Assembly: GCF_963667135.1 (NCBI RefSeq)
Contig: NZ_OY762974.1
Span: 1,984,001-2,048,000, forward strand
Reading direction: 5' to 3'
From: an uncultured Macellibacteroides sp.
GTDB lineage: Bacteria > Bacteroidota > Bacteroidia > Bacteroidales > Tannerellaceae
DNA: 64,000 nucleotides
Part shown: piece by piece, positions 33,071 through 42,700 of the stretch
Position numbering within the stretch: position 1 is the stretch's first letter
How the letters are laid out: each line of letters begins with the position of its first letter
The notes under the pieces: generated by a model
What the model was told of the DNA's origin: nothing
What the model saw: the letters and a program-made list of their open reading frames with translations, nothing else
Database searches by the model: none
Program-made: the position numbers and the translations under genes

Positions 33071-34381
33071 CTATTTGAACGTAAGAATAAAGGATGTTTC
33101 CTTTTTGGAAGGAGAGCTTTTAAGGGTTAGGGTACCGCCATGCAATCGCATAATCTGGCGGGAGATACTTAATCCTATTCCTGAGCCACCCTCTTTGGTA
33201 GTAAAAAACGGAATAAAAATATGATCGGCCATTTCGGGCGAAATGCCAGGGCCATTATCCATTATCTCTAATGATACAGACTCGTCGGAATTACAGTATC
33301 CTTTTATTTGAATAAGTCCGTCCGATGCTTGTTCTACAGATTGCATCGCATTCTTCACAAGGTTAAGCATAACCTGCGTAATCAGTTTTTCATCGGCATA
33401 AATTATCAGATCGAGTGGTTCAATCGATAAAATAATCCGGGTACCAGGCTGTGTATTGTTGCTTTGAGTCAGATGCACGATACGCTCGGCTAAATTTGCT
33501 GCATAAAAAAGAGAAGGTTGCGGAGTAGGCAAATGTGTGAATTTCCGGTAAGATTCAACGAAGTCTATTAATCCTTTTCCGGTTGAGCTGATTACCTCTA
33601 GTCCGTTGCGTATGTCTTTGTCAGCATTTTTATGTAACGAAAGCAGCGTTTCACTTAGTGAAGTGATAGGCGTGACCGAATTCATTATTTCATGGGTAAG
33701 CACACGAGTAAGCCGTATCCAAGATTCAATTTCCTTATCATCAAGTTCGCTGTTTATATCGTTGATAGCAAAAATACGCATCCGAACGCTATTTATTGTC
33801 ATTTCTGAGGCCCTTATAGACATATGTACTGTTCCGCGCTCATTCGTGAACGACATTTGTTGTTTTTCACCTGATCGAACGTTTTGAAAAATCTCTGGTA
33901 AACCAAGTAAAATCTTGTCAAGTTGTTTAAGGTGGGTAAAAATTGTAAGTCCTAGTAACCGAAGTGCTTCGTTGTTTGTCTGTAAGATATTTCCATTTTC
34001 GTTTGCAACGATTACACCTGTATTTACTGAGTTGAGAATTAGTTCGTAATATTTTTCTTTCTGTACCGCATCTGCCTTAGCTTTTTGAATGATGGCAGTT
34101 ATTCTGTTTAGCGTCCGGTTTACTTGTATATCTGAACGCAAAGGACTATCCGAAGAAAATTTAAAACTAAAGTCATCATTTTCTATAGCATTTAGCATAA
34201 ACGTTACTTTCCTGGCATGCATTATGTATTGAAGATATACTCCCCTGCAGGAAGCAATAAATAAAATTCCTGCAGGAATAGCTATTGTAAAATTGCCCAA
34301 CAGGATGCTCCAGGTTAATACCACGCAAAATAGTAAGGTAATAACCATCCAAAAGATAACCGTATTTACTAGTCTTTTCAT
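33071..34381 (-). CDS. Sensor histidine kinase
   Basis: A 436-residue membrane histidine kinase. Two N-terminal membrane helices (about residues 6-28 and 32-50) have almost no periplasmic loop, so it probably senses within the membrane. A HAMP-like segment and a PAS domain (about 105-215) follow. The H-box is RVLTHEIMNSVTPI, N-box MLNLVKNAMQS, G1 MDNGPGIS, and F/G2 FFTTKEGGSGIGLS. Transcribed with the sigma-54 regulator 9 bases upstream; this pair should control the divergent export operon. Confidence 0.92.
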   Translation of the reverse strand: MKRLVNTVIFWMVITLLFCVVLTWSILLGNFTIAIPAGILFIASCRGVYLQYIMHARKVTFMLNAIENDDFSFKFSSDSPLRSDIQVNRTLNRITAIIQKAKADAVQKEKYYELILNSVNTGVIVANENGNILQTNNEALRLLGLTIFTHLKQLDKILLGLPEIFQNVRSGEKQQMSFTNERGTVHMSIRASEMTINSVRMRIFAINDINSELDDKEIESWIRLTRVLTHEIMNSVTPITSLSETLLSLHKNADKDIRNGLEVISSTGKGLIDFVESYRKFTHLPTPQPSLFYAANLAERIVHLTQSNNTQPGTRIILSIEPLDLIIYADEKLITQVMLNLVKNAMQSVEQASDGLIQIKGYCNSDESVSLEIMDNGPGISPEMADHIFIPFFTTKEGGSGIGLSISRQIMRLHGGTLTLKSSPSKKETSFILTFK

Positions 34382-34390
34382 TCAAAGAGG

Positions 34391-35728
34391 TTATATTTCG
34401 TATTTCTTCATTTTGTTATATAATGTCTGCCGGCTTATCCCTAATTCAGAGGCTACTGCCGAAAGATTCCCGTTTAGTTTTTCCATTGCTTTCTGAATCA
34501 TTATCTTTTCCATCTCCTCCAGGGTGGAAACCGAAGTAACGGCGGTAGATTCTTTTTTCCGGGTCAGCTGAAAATTATCTTCGTCCAGTTTATTCGAATC
34601 GCTAATAATAACCGCCTTTTCAATGGTATGTTCAAGTTCCCGGATATTACCATCCCAACTATGAGCGATTAGCTTGGCTTTTGCTTCCCTTGTTAACGTT
34701 TGAACATTTCTGTTGTATATTGCAGCATATTTCTTAATAAACTGTTCGGCTAGCGGTACAATATCTTTTGGACGTTCACGTAATGGAGGAATCTCAATAT
34801 GTATAGTATTGATCCGATAAAGAAGATCTTCACGAAAGAGTGATTTGCTTACCATATCCTGCAAGTTCTGATTGGTGGCACAAATCAAACGAGCCGAAAT
34901 CGGGATAGGTTGATTGCTGCCCACGCGGACAATGTAACGTTGCTGGATTGCAGTCAGTAATTTGGACTGAAGCTGGTAGGATAGGTTTCCTATCTCGTCC
35001 AGAAATAGCGATCCATTATTAGCTTCTTCAAACTTTCCGGTACGATCAGTCCTTGCATCGGTAAAAGCCCCTTTAACATGCCCGAATAACTCACTTTCAA
35101 ACAGTGTTTCCGTTATAGCCCCCATATCCACATGTATCATAGGGCCTTTGTTGCGTAAAGAAAGGCGGTGAATTTCGTTGGCAAGTATCCCTTTTCCGGT
35201 TCCGTTTTCGCCGGTGATCAAAATGGTTGCATCCGTTTTCGCCACCTTTTCAATAAAAGAACGGACGCGTTGCATGGCTGGACTATCACCCCAGAAAAGC
35301 CCATCGGGTTGTTTTACTTCTTCCCTTCGCCCGGTTACCAGCTTTCGTTTATTTAAAACCCCTGTTAAGGTAGCCAGTAATCTTTCATTATCCCAGGGTT
35401 TCACTACAAAATCGGTTGCGCCCTCTTTTATACCCCTTACGGCAAGATCAATATCTGCGTAAGCTGTAAATAATACCACTTGTATAGATGGATCATGTTT
35501 TTTTATTTCCTGCAACCAGAACAATCCTTCGTTTCCGTTATTAAGTCCAGAAGTAAAATTCATATCAAGCAATACCAAATCTATTTTTTCTTGCCGCAAG
35601 GTGTAAATCAAGCTATTGGGAGAGGGGAGAGTAATAATCGTACGGAACGTTGCGGAGAGCAGCATTTGCAAAGCAGCCAGTATTCCTTTATTATCATCAA
35701 CCACAACAATGGTTCCTTCTTTTGCCAT
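34391..35728 (-). CDS. Sigma-54-dependent response regulator (NtrC family)
   Basis: A response regulator of about 445 residues. Receiver: [13 protein letters not shown], phospho-acceptor in [11 protein letters not shown], and K in FVVKPWDN. The AAA+ domain has Walker [15 protein letters not shown] (a variant of the sigma-54-contacting GAFTGA) and Walker B LFLDEIGN. The Fis-type helix-turn-helix is at the C-terminus ([20 protein letters not shown]). A start 21 bases upstream is possible; MAKEGTIV is preferred because it begins the receiver as in relatives. It activates sigma-54 promoters by binding upstream sites, and such sites occur in the adjacent divergent region. Confidence 0.93.
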   Translation of the reverse strand: MAKEGTIVVVDDNKGILAALQMLLSATFRTIITLPSPNSLIYTLRQEKIDLVLLDMNFTSGLNNGNEGLFWLQEIKKHDPSIQVVLFTAYADIDLAVRGIKEGATDFVVKPWDNERLLATLTGVLNKRKLVTGRREEVKQPDGLFWGDSPAMQRVRSFIEKVAKTDATILITGENGTGKGILANEIHRLSLRNKGPMIHVDMGAITETLFESELFGHVKGAFTDARTDRTGKFEEANNGSLFLDEIGNLSYQLQSKLLTAIQQRYIVRVGSNQPIPISARLICATNQNLQDMVSKSLFREDLLYRINTIHIEIPPLRERPKDIVPLAEQFIKKYAAIYNRNVQTLTREAKAKLIAHSWDGNIRELEHTIEKAVIISDSNKLDEDNFQLTRKKESTAVTSVSTLEEMEKIMIQKAMEKLNGNLSAVASELGISRQTLYNKMKKYEI

Positions 35729-35828
35729 GACTATATCATTTACATCCAAAGATAGAAGTTATCTCCGATTTAGCCTAATATGTTGCTGATATCTTTTAAC
35801 TAACGCTATATGGATACCTTGAGGTATT

Positions 35829-35866
35829 TGTCTAAAATATGTACAGCATTGTCTAATTATTTGACA
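35829..35866 (+). promoter_or_regulatory. Pair of upstream activator-like sites
   Basis: Two related 17-mers, TGTCTAAAATATGTACA (35829-35845) and TGTCTAATTATTTGACA (35850-35866), both of the form TGTCTAA-N7-ACA. Starts are 21 bases apart, two helical turns. They lie 58-107 bases before the -24 element below, the right distance for NtrC-type enhancers. Confidence 0.6.
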
Positions 35867-35922
35867 CCTTGGAATTTATTTAATTTTATGTAAATTGCTG
35901 ATAATCTATTTGATATGCATTT

Positions 35923-35937
35923 TGGCATGTCTTTTGA
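35923..35937 (+). promoter_or_regulatory. Sigma-54 promoter of the export operon
   Basis: TGGCATGTCTTTTGA fits the -24/-12 consensus TGGCAC-N5-TTGC: GG at 35924-35925, exactly 10 bases, then GA at 35936-35937 (GC in the consensus). Transcription would start near 35949, 18 bases before the ATG at 35967. The neighbouring sigma-54 activator gene supports the call. Confidence 0.65.
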
Positions 35938-35966
35938 TATTATTGATACAGAATAAAAAGAATAAT

Positions 35967-37307
35967 ATGAAAAGATTTTTCCTACTATCTGTTCTAGTTC
36001 TCTCTTCCGGCAATTTAGCGAATGCGCAGGAGGGGGTGTGGAGTCTGGACGCTTGCATGCGCTACGCCGTGGAAAATAGTCCAAAAACTAAACAACAGGC
36101 TTTGATAATTATAAATAATAAGTACGATCAACAATCGGCCGTAGCATCCCTTTTTCCTTCTATTGGAGGATCGGTTGGTCTACAAACCAATTTTGGTCGT
36201 TCTATTGATCCGGAAACCAATACATATTCAAATAGTTCCAATTTGAGTAATGGATATGAATTAAGTGCCTCACTTCCACTTTTTGACTCAGGACAACTAA
36301 TTAATAAACTAAAAGTAAGTAAAATTGCCCGTATGAACGGAGTCGCAGAAGCTCAACGTATAGCCGATCAACAGGCCCTTTCAACTATGCAGGCTTATAC
36401 AGATGCAGTATATTACCGTAAAGCTATTGAGATGGCAAAACAAAAACTACAGGAAAGCAATAGTACTTTGCATAAGGCTCGTCGTATGGAAGAACTTGGA
36501 CTTAAAGGAAAAGCTGATGTCGCTCAAATAGAAGCGCAAATGGCAGAAGATGATTATAATCTTACACATATGAAAAATATGTACGATGCATCCGTGATCA
36601 CATTAAAGGATTTTATGAATTACCCTGTAGATCAAACGTTGGATGTTGATACTCTATTGGCAGAATCGGCACCGACGTATAATACTGATGAAGAAATGCC
36701 CGCTATTTATGAGGTAGCTTTAAAATTGAATCCGCAGGCTATTCAATCTGAGTATAAACTCCGCACATCGAAACTCGAACGCGTTATAGCCAGGGCTAAA
36801 TTATTTCCTTCCCTTAGCTTATTCGGCGGAATTAATACATACTATAATAAAACACTTACCGGCGAAAATAACATGCCGGCTTTTGGAACTCAATTCCGGA
36901 ATAACTTTGGACAATGGGTCGGAATAAGTATGAGTATCCCTATCTTCGATGGATTAACTAAACGTACTGCATTAAACAAAGCGCGTGTAAATAGTAAGAT
37001 AGCCGAATACCAGCGGGAAGAAACGCTCCGGCAATTACAAACGGAAATAGAGAAAGCGCTTCAGGATCGCGAAGGGTACGCCAAAGAAACCGTACAAATG
37101 GAAAAACAAGTTAAGGCAAACGAGGTGGCATATCAGGTTACCTTCCGCAAGTTTGAGAGTGGTTTATTAAGTGCGATTGATCTGCAGACAAGTGGAAATA
37201 AGCTACTTCAGTCTCAGGCAAATTTACTTCAAACAAAGCTAAAATATATTCTCAAATGTCGTTTGGTCGATTATTATAAAGGAATTCCGATCATTGAAAC
37301 AAAATAA
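35967..37307 (+). CDS. TolC-family outer membrane efflux protein
   Basis: A 446-residue TolC-like protein. It has a signal peptide (MKRFFLLSVLVLSSGNLANA) and then two repeats of the outer membrane efflux pattern (WSLDACMRYAVENSPKTKQ and later FESGLLSAIDLQTSGNKL). It forms the outer-membrane channel of the export system encoded with the next genes. ATG 35967 is chosen because the signal peptide starts there. Confidence 0.92.
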   Translation: MKRFFLLSVLVLSSGNLANAQEGVWSLDACMRYAVENSPKTKQQALIIINNKYDQQSAVASLFPSIGGSVGLQTNFGRSIDPETNTYSNSSNLSNGYELSASLPLFDSGQLINKLKVSKIARMNGVAEAQRIADQQALSTMQAYTDAVYYRKAIEMAKQKLQESNSTLHKARRMEELGLKGKADVAQIEAQMAEDDYNLTHMKNMYDASVITLKDFMNYPVDQTLDVDTLLAESAPTYNTDEEMPAIYEVALKLNPQAIQSEYKLRTSKLERVIARAKLFPSLSLFGGINTYYNKTLTGENNMPAFGTQFRNNFGQWVGISMSIPIFDGLTKRTALNKARVNSKIAEYQREETLRQLQTEIEKALQDREGYAKETVQMEKQVKANEVAYQVTFRKFESGLLSAIDLQTSGNKLLQSQANLLQTKLKYILKCRLVDYYKGIPIIETK

Positions 37308-37317
37308 AATTACGATA

Positions 37318-38568
37318 ATGGATATTCAACTAGAAAAGAAAAAAGGACTTAAGAAGAAGCATATTCCTTATGTAGCGGGTGGAATGCTATTTTTAGCTCT
37401 GGTGCTCTGGATTATATTTGGCAATCATGCTTCCTCATTAAAAGTCGATGCCCGCTCTCTGAGCATTGGTAAGGTTACGCATGAACAATTTAACGATTTT
37501 GTTCGTGTAAACGGACAAGTTCAACCAATTACGATTATTCAACTTAGTCCGGAAGAAGGCGGTATTGTTCAGGAAAGGCTAGTGGAAGAGGGAACGACTG
37601 TTCAAAAAGGTCAGATAATTATCCGCCTTAGCAACTCTAGTCTGGATCTTTCCATTCTGAACAGTGAGGCAGAGTTGGCAGAAAAACAAAACTTTTTGCG
37701 TAATACTCAGGTAACTATGGAGCAAGAGAAGCTTAGCATTCGTCAGGAAAAACTACAGCTTGATCTGGATATAAAACGTAAACTGCGCGCTTTTCAGCAA
37801 CAGGAACAACTTTACAAGGAAGAATTGATTGCTCGCGAAGAGTACTTGCAGGCAAAAGAAGATTATGAGTTGGCAAGAGAAAAAAGAACGTTGGTAATAG
37901 AACGTCAGAAGCAGGATTCATTGTATCGTTCGGTGCAGGTAGACCAAATGGAAGATAATTTGGCAAATATGCGTCGCAATGTATTATTAATCCGCGAACG
38001 GAAGGAAAATTTAAATATTAAGTCTCCTATTAACGGCGAGTTGGGCTTGCTGGATGTAGTACTCGGACAGAGTATTTCCATGGGACAGAAAATAGGACAG
38101 ATTAATGATTTGTCGGATTTTAAGATTGAAGCGTTGGTAGACGAACATTACATTGATCGGGTAAAACAGGGCTTGAGCGCTACGTTTGATCGCCAGGATG
38201 CACAATATGCTTTACGAGTACGGAAAGTCTTTCCCGAAGTTCGCGACGGAAAGTTCCGTACCGAATTTATTTTTGAAGGAACGCGGCCAGATAACATTCG
38301 AAGTGGTCAAACCTACTACATTAACCTTGAACTGGGCCAGCCATCAGATGCCATTCTTATTCCTAAGGGAAGCTTCTTCCAAAGTACCGGAGGTAGCTGG
38401 ATATTTGTGCTCGACCCCAGTGGAAAGAAGGCTTACCGTCGTAAAATAAAAATAGGTCGCCAGAATCCACAATATTATGAAGTAACCGAAGGCCTCGAAG
38501 CCGGAGAAAAAGTAGTTGTATCGAGTTACGAGAGTTATAAGGATAATGAAATCCTGATTCTTGAATAA
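37318..38568 (+). CDS. Membrane-fusion (HlyD/MacA-type) export subunit
   Basis: A 416-residue periplasmic adaptor. It has one N-terminal membrane helix (about residues 15-35), a lipoyl-like half-motif (EEGTTVQKGQIIIRLSNSS), a long coiled-coil hairpin (about 100-230) and the second half (INGELGLLDVVLGQSISMGQ). A beta-barrel and a membrane-proximal domain follow. It joins the FtsX-type permease to TolC. ATG 37318 begins the usual short cytoplasmic tail. Confidence 0.9.
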   Translation: MDIQLEKKKGLKKKHIPYVAGGMLFLALVLWIIFGNHASSLKVDARSLSIGKVTHEQFNDFVRVNGQVQPITIIQLSPEEGGIVQERLVEEGTTVQKGQIIIRLSNSSLDLSILNSEAELAEKQNFLRNTQVTMEQEKLSIRQEKLQLDLDIKRKLRAFQQQEQLYKEELIAREEYLQAKEDYELAREKRTLVIERQKQDSLYRSVQVDQMEDNLANMRRNVLLIRERKENLNIKSPINGELGLLDVVLGQSISMGQKIGQINDLSDFKIEALVDEHYIDRVKQGLSATFDRQDAQYALRVRKVFPEVRDGKFRTEFIFEGTRPDNIRSGQTYYINLELGQPSDAILIPKGSFFQSTGGSWIFVLDPSGKKAYRRKIKIGRQNPQYYEVTEGLEAGEKVVVSSYESYKDNEILILE

Positions 38569-38616
38569 ACTCTAAAATGATATGCATCAATAATATAATT
38601 TATAATTAAAAATAGG

Positions 38617-40983
38617 ATGAAGAATAGTATATTGGCTTTACGTTCCCTTTTAAAAAAGGGTCAGAATAACCACATTAAAATACTGTCACTTGGGGTAGGG
38701 TTGGCCATGGGTTTGGTACTTATTGCTAAAATATGTTTTGAGTACAGCTACGATAACTTTTATCCGGATAACAACCGCATTTATCAATTGCAGGAAAGTG
38801 TATCATTGAAAAATGAAGCAGACAAAGTGTACGGACAGGTAAGCGGAGGTGTAGCTCCCGGTATGAAAGCCGAAATACCAGAAGTTGAGGCGGCAACACG
38901 TGTGGATAATCAGCTGGGAGATTGTGTGTTTTTTGATAAAGACAAAAACAAATATAGTGCGCAATTTTTATTTGCCGATACGGCTTTTTACGATGTATTT
39001 CCCCGTCCGGTACTACTAGGTAATGTGCAAGAAACATTGGGACGCCCGGGCTATGCCATTGTTTCACGCACGATGGCCGAAACCATTGGTAAAGGAGAAA
39101 GTGTAATTGGTAAATCAATTCAGCTTGATAATTTTCCAGGAAGAATTATTACTATTGGGGCTGTTTTTGAGGATGTGCCGGAAAACACTCATCTGAAGTA
39201 TGACGTGGCAATTTCTATGGTCTCCTTTAAGTCATTTCATCAATTTGACAGTACAGAAGGATGGCTTGGAAGCGATCGATATCTGGGATACGTGAAGCTT
39301 GCGCAAGGAGTAACACCTGAAAAGATTGCCCCTTCATTACGTAGTATGCAGGAGCGCCATCAGGATTTGGTTGAAATGCAGAAATCAGGGGTTGATTTTT
39401 ATTATAGTTTATTGCCTCTGACGGAGGTACATAGTGGAAAACCGGAAGCTAAACGGATGTCTGTTCTACTGGGCCTATTAGCTTTTGCCCTTATGTTTAC
39501 AGCAGTTATGAATTATATTTTGATTGTTTTATCTTCGCTGGTAACCAGGAGTAAAGTAATAGCCATACATAAATGTTACGGAGCTACCGGAAAGAATATC
39601 AGAGGAATGGTACTGTCCGAAACGTTTTTACATTTATTGGTTTCCTTACTGCTTGCCATATTCATGTTGTTCCTGTTTCGCGGTACTGTCGAAGAAATAC
39701 TGGATACTTCACTTGGAGCCTTGTTAACATTTCAATCTTCACTGATACTTGCCGGAGTCTGTTTACTAGTGCTTGGCTTTACCGGCCTTGTACCTGCACA
39801 CTTTTTTATACGTATTCCGGTAGCTTCGGCATTTCGTAAATACAAAGAATCGCGGAGAAACTGGAAATTAGGTCTGCTGTTTATCCAGTTTCTGGCAACA
39901 GCTTTTCTTATAACACTTCTAGTGATTATAGGCCTGCAATATAATCTGATGGTAAATGATGATCCGGGTTATTCGTATGAAAATCTGCTTTACTCCTACA
40001 CCGGAGGCGTTTCAGATTCAGACAGACAAAAAGCGCTTGACGAACTTCGTGCGCTTCCCGAAGTAGAATCTGCAGCTTCATGTAATACACTCCCGGTTTA
40101 TTCCGGTTCAGGAAATAATGTTTTTATTCCGGGCAACGACCAGCAGTTATTTAATATAAATGATTTATATTTTGCCGACGAGAATTATCTGAAGCTAATG
40201 AACATAAAATTGGTTGCTGGTATAGATTTCAATAAAGAAACATCTCAACCAGATCACGTAATGGTTAGCCAGTCTTTTTCTGATAAGATTTCGGGGCTTC
40301 TTAACTGGAAAGATGGAGTATTAGGTAAAACATTCATTATAACAGAGCATGGCACGGTTACAGTTACAGGAATTTATGCTAATATTCGTGCCAGCTCTAT
40401 TAGCAATCCTGACAATCGGCCTACAGTGCTATTTTATAAAGATACACCTTCCGAATATTTATTAGTAAAGCTTCATCGGTTAAGTTCGGATAATATACAG
40501 AAAGTATCGGAAGTACTAGAAGAATCTATGCCCGGCAAGGATATTGTAGTTACACCATACAAAAGTAGTATGATAGATCTATATAAAGATGCCCGATTAT
40601 TCAGAAACTCGGTACTAATAGGTGGAATTGTTACATTATTAATTGCATTGATAGGTTTAATAGGGTATACAAACGATGAAATACATCGCAGAAGCGCCGA
40701 AATAGCTGTCCGTAAAATAAACGGAGCTACGATACAAAATATTCAGCGCCTCTTTCTAAAGGATATTCTGCGAATAGCTCTTCCTGCCATTGTATTGGGA
40801 GGAGGTGTCGCGGCCTATGCAGCCACGGAATGGATGGAAGACTTTTCAGAAAAGACTGAATTTTCGCCGCTTTTGTTCTTTGCCTGTGGGTTGGTCGTCT
40901 TACTGATTATACTTTCGATAGTGAGTATAAACAGTTTTAAGGCATCTGTCCAAAATCCAATTAAATGGTTGAGAAATTCGTAA
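38617..40983 (+). CDS. ABC transporter permease (FtsX/MacB-like)
   Basis: A 788-residue permease with two FtsX/MacB_PCD repeats. Each half has a membrane helix, a large periplasmic domain and further helices. A conserved coupling segment EIAVRKINGATIQNIQRLFL is near residue 690. Such double-length permeases are typical of Bacteroidetes and use the separate ATPase encoded 57 bases downstream. The substrate is unknown; export or envelope-stress roles are likely. Confidence 0.9.
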   Translation: MKNSILALRSLLKKGQNNHIKILSLGVGLAMGLVLIAKICFEYSYDNFYPDNNRIYQLQESVSLKNEADKVYGQVSGGVAPGMKAEIPEVEAATRVDNQLGDCVFFDKDKNKYSAQFLFADTAFYDVFPRPVLLGNVQETLGRPGYAIVSRTMAETIGKGESVIGKSIQLDNFPGRIITIGAVFEDVPENTHLKYDVAISMVSFKSFHQFDSTEGWLGSDRYLGYVKLAQGVTPEKIAPSLRSMQERHQDLVEMQKSGVDFYYSLLPLTEVHSGKPEAKRMSVLLGLLAFALMFTAVMNYILIVLSSLVTRSKVIAIHKCYGATGKNIRGMVLSETFLHLLVSLLLAIFMLFLFRGTVEEILDTSLGALLTFQSSLILAGVCLLVLGFTGLVPAHFFIRIPVASAFRKYKESRRNWKLGLLFIQFLATAFLITLLVIIGLQYNLMVNDDPGYSYENLLYSYTGGVSDSDRQKALDELRALPEVESAASCNTLPVYSGSGNNVFIPGNDQQLFNINDLYFADENYLKLMNIKLVAGIDFNKETSQPDHVMVSQSFSDKISGLLNWKDGVLGKTFIITEHGTVTVTGIYANIRASSISNPDNRPTVLFYKDTPSEYLLVKLHRLSSDNIQKVSEVLEESMPGKDIVVTPYKSSMIDLYKDARLFRNSVLIGGIVTLLIALIGLIGYTNDEIHRRSAEIAVRKINGATIQNIQRLFLKDILRIALPAIVLGGGVAAYAATEWMEDFSEKTEFSPLLFFACGLVVLLIILSIVSINSFKASVQNPIKWLRNS

Positions 40984-41040
40984 ATCAACCGGGATATTTT
41001 TCCAAATTAAGAAATAATAAAAACAATAAAAATAAAGATT

Positions 41041-41715
41041 ATGTTACGCATTGAAAATTTATGTAAAACGTTTTATACGGAAGAGGTTGAAACAATTGCA
41101 CTTAATCAAGTATCACTCGAAATTCAATCCGGAGAGTTTGTTGCTATTATGGGGCCTTCGGGTTGCGGTAAATCAACTTTACTTAATGTACTGGGTTTGT
41201 TAGATAATCCTACAGAAGGTAAGTATTATTTACTGGATAAAGAAGTAGGTCATTTAAGGGAAAAGGAACGAACTCAATTCCGGAAGGGAAACATCGGTTT
41301 TGTGTTCCAAAGTTTTAATCTTATTGACGAACTTAACGTATATGAAAATGTGGAATTACCGCTTACTTATTTGAAAATCAAATCTTCCGACCGGAAAGAA
41401 AAAGTGAACGAAATTCTGAAAAGAATGAATATAAGTCATCGTGCCAGTCACTTTCCTCAGCAACTATCCGGTGGCCAGCAGCAACGTGTTGCGATTGCCC
41501 GCGCAGTTGTAGCCTCACCGAAGTTAATTCTGGCAGACGAACCTACGGGTAATTTGGATAGTAAAAACGGAGCCGAGGTGATGGCGTTGCTTACGGAATT
41601 GAACAAAGAAGGCACTACCATCATTATGGTAACTCACTCTAAACACGATGCCTCTTTTGCTCACCGAACAATCAATCTGTTTGATGGAAGTATTGTAAAT
41701 AATCTTGAATTATAG
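41041..41715 (+). CDS. ABC transporter ATPase (MacB/LolD-like)
   Basis: A 224-residue ATPase with Walker [11 protein letters not shown]-loop FQSFNLI, signature [14 protein letters not shown], Walker [13 protein letters not shown] and switch His in VTHSK. It powers the FtsX-type permease encoded upstream. Complete and of normal length. Confidence 0.95.
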   Translation: MLRIENLCKTFYTEEVETIALNQVSLEIQSGEFVAIMGPSGCGKSTLLNVLGLLDNPTEGKYYLLDKEVGHLREKERTQFRKGNIGFVFQSFNLIDELNVYENVELPLTYLKIKSSDRKEKVNEILKRMNISHRASHFPQQLSGGQQQRVAIARAVVASPKLILADEPTGNLDSKNGAEVMALLTELNKEGTTIIMVTHSKHDASFAHRTINLFDGSIVNNLEL

Positions 41716-41717
41716 TC

Positions 41718-41903
41718 TTGAAAATGATTTTCAGAAATTTTATCAGCACATTGAATAGGTTTAAAACAGCCTGTGTACTAAATGTTTTGGGATTAAGCAT
41801 TGCTTTTGCCGCATTCTGCATTATTGGTTTAATAACCCTTGTAACGGTTACGTTTCAAACGAGGAGAACTGCAAACGAAAATTCGGACAACAGTTTTTCA
41901 TAA
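41718..41903 (+). pseudogene. FtsX-type permease, internally deleted remnant
   Basis: A 61-residue frame. The first about 38 residues match the N-terminus of a Bacteroidetes FtsX permease (RNFISTLNRFKTACVLNVLG, then LSIAFAAFCII). They are joined directly to the last about 23 residues of such a protein (LITLVTVTFQTRRTANEN). About 700 internal residues are missing, so this is a gene broken by an in-frame internal deletion. Operons of this type normally have several permease genes after the ATPase. Confidence 0.75.
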
Positions 41904-42039
41904 GGTTGAATCATCGGTTGGATACTTGGGTTATTAGCCTGTGTGGATAATGACTTCGGGTTTGATTCTTTTAATAATAAGACTTTCAGAGAGTCTTCTT
42001 TACCTATTTTTGAATTAAGATATTATAGGTCATATATTA

Positions 42040-42489
42040 TTATATAATTATCTCGTATATTCGTGATTGTTCACCCCAAGGATGATAACCATCCCCGATA
42101 TATTTGAACCCATATTTCTCATAATATCCAATGTGGTTGGTACACAGGTACAAGTTTGAAAATCCATACATTTTAGCATCTTCTTTGGCTTTTTCGATAA
42201 GTATCTGCCCATATCCGTTACCTCTTTGACTCTTCTCAATGAATAACGCACAGAGCCACGGGTACAAATCCATCCGACTGATAAAATCATTTGTAATTAA
42301 TCCTGCACATCCTAGAAATTCTCCTTCTTTTTCTAATACATACCACTGAGGTAGCGGATTTGAAGCATCTATACAGTGGCTTATACAGTCGCTATATATT
42401 ATTGGCGACACACTATTCCAGCACTTTTGCAGATATGTAATTATTTGCTCTGCATACTGGGGTTGTTTTCTTACTGATATTATGTTCAT
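42040..42489 (-). CDS. GNAT-family N-acetyltransferase
   Basis: A 149-residue acetyltransferase. The acetyl-CoA loop is QRGNGYGQILIEKAKEDA (variant R/Q-x-x-G-x-G/A), with WLCALFIEKSQRG before it and the usual C-terminal CTNHIGYYEKYGFKYIG. It transfers an acetyl group to a small molecule or protein; the substrate cannot be told. Alone on the minus strand; no operon partner. Confidence 0.88.
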   Translation of the reverse strand: MNIISVRKQPQYAEQIITYLQKCWNSVSPIIYSDCISHCIDASNPLPQWYVLEKEGEFLGCAGLITNDFISRMDLYPWLCALFIEKSQRGNGYGQILIEKAKEDAKMYGFSNLYLCTNHIGYYEKYGFKYIGDGYHPWGEQSRIYEIII

Positions 42490-42700
42490 ATTGTTGTATG
42501 TTATTTGTGTAAGCTTTATTTTTAAAACTCAGAGAACTTCTTCTATCATTCGTCAAATATATAATGAATTGTGCTATATAAAAACGGATAGGTACGTTTC
42601 TTGAAAAAAATATTTGGACAACTCATTGCTCCGTAATGTTTGCGCGATTCAATAAATTATCCCATTTTTGTAATCGTGTAAATTTACTTAGACCAACTGT

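Noticed and set aside
41904-42039. Terminator AAGACT-N7-AGTCTT near 41982
   Set aside because: Only a 6-bp stem and no immediate T-run; too weak to annotate.
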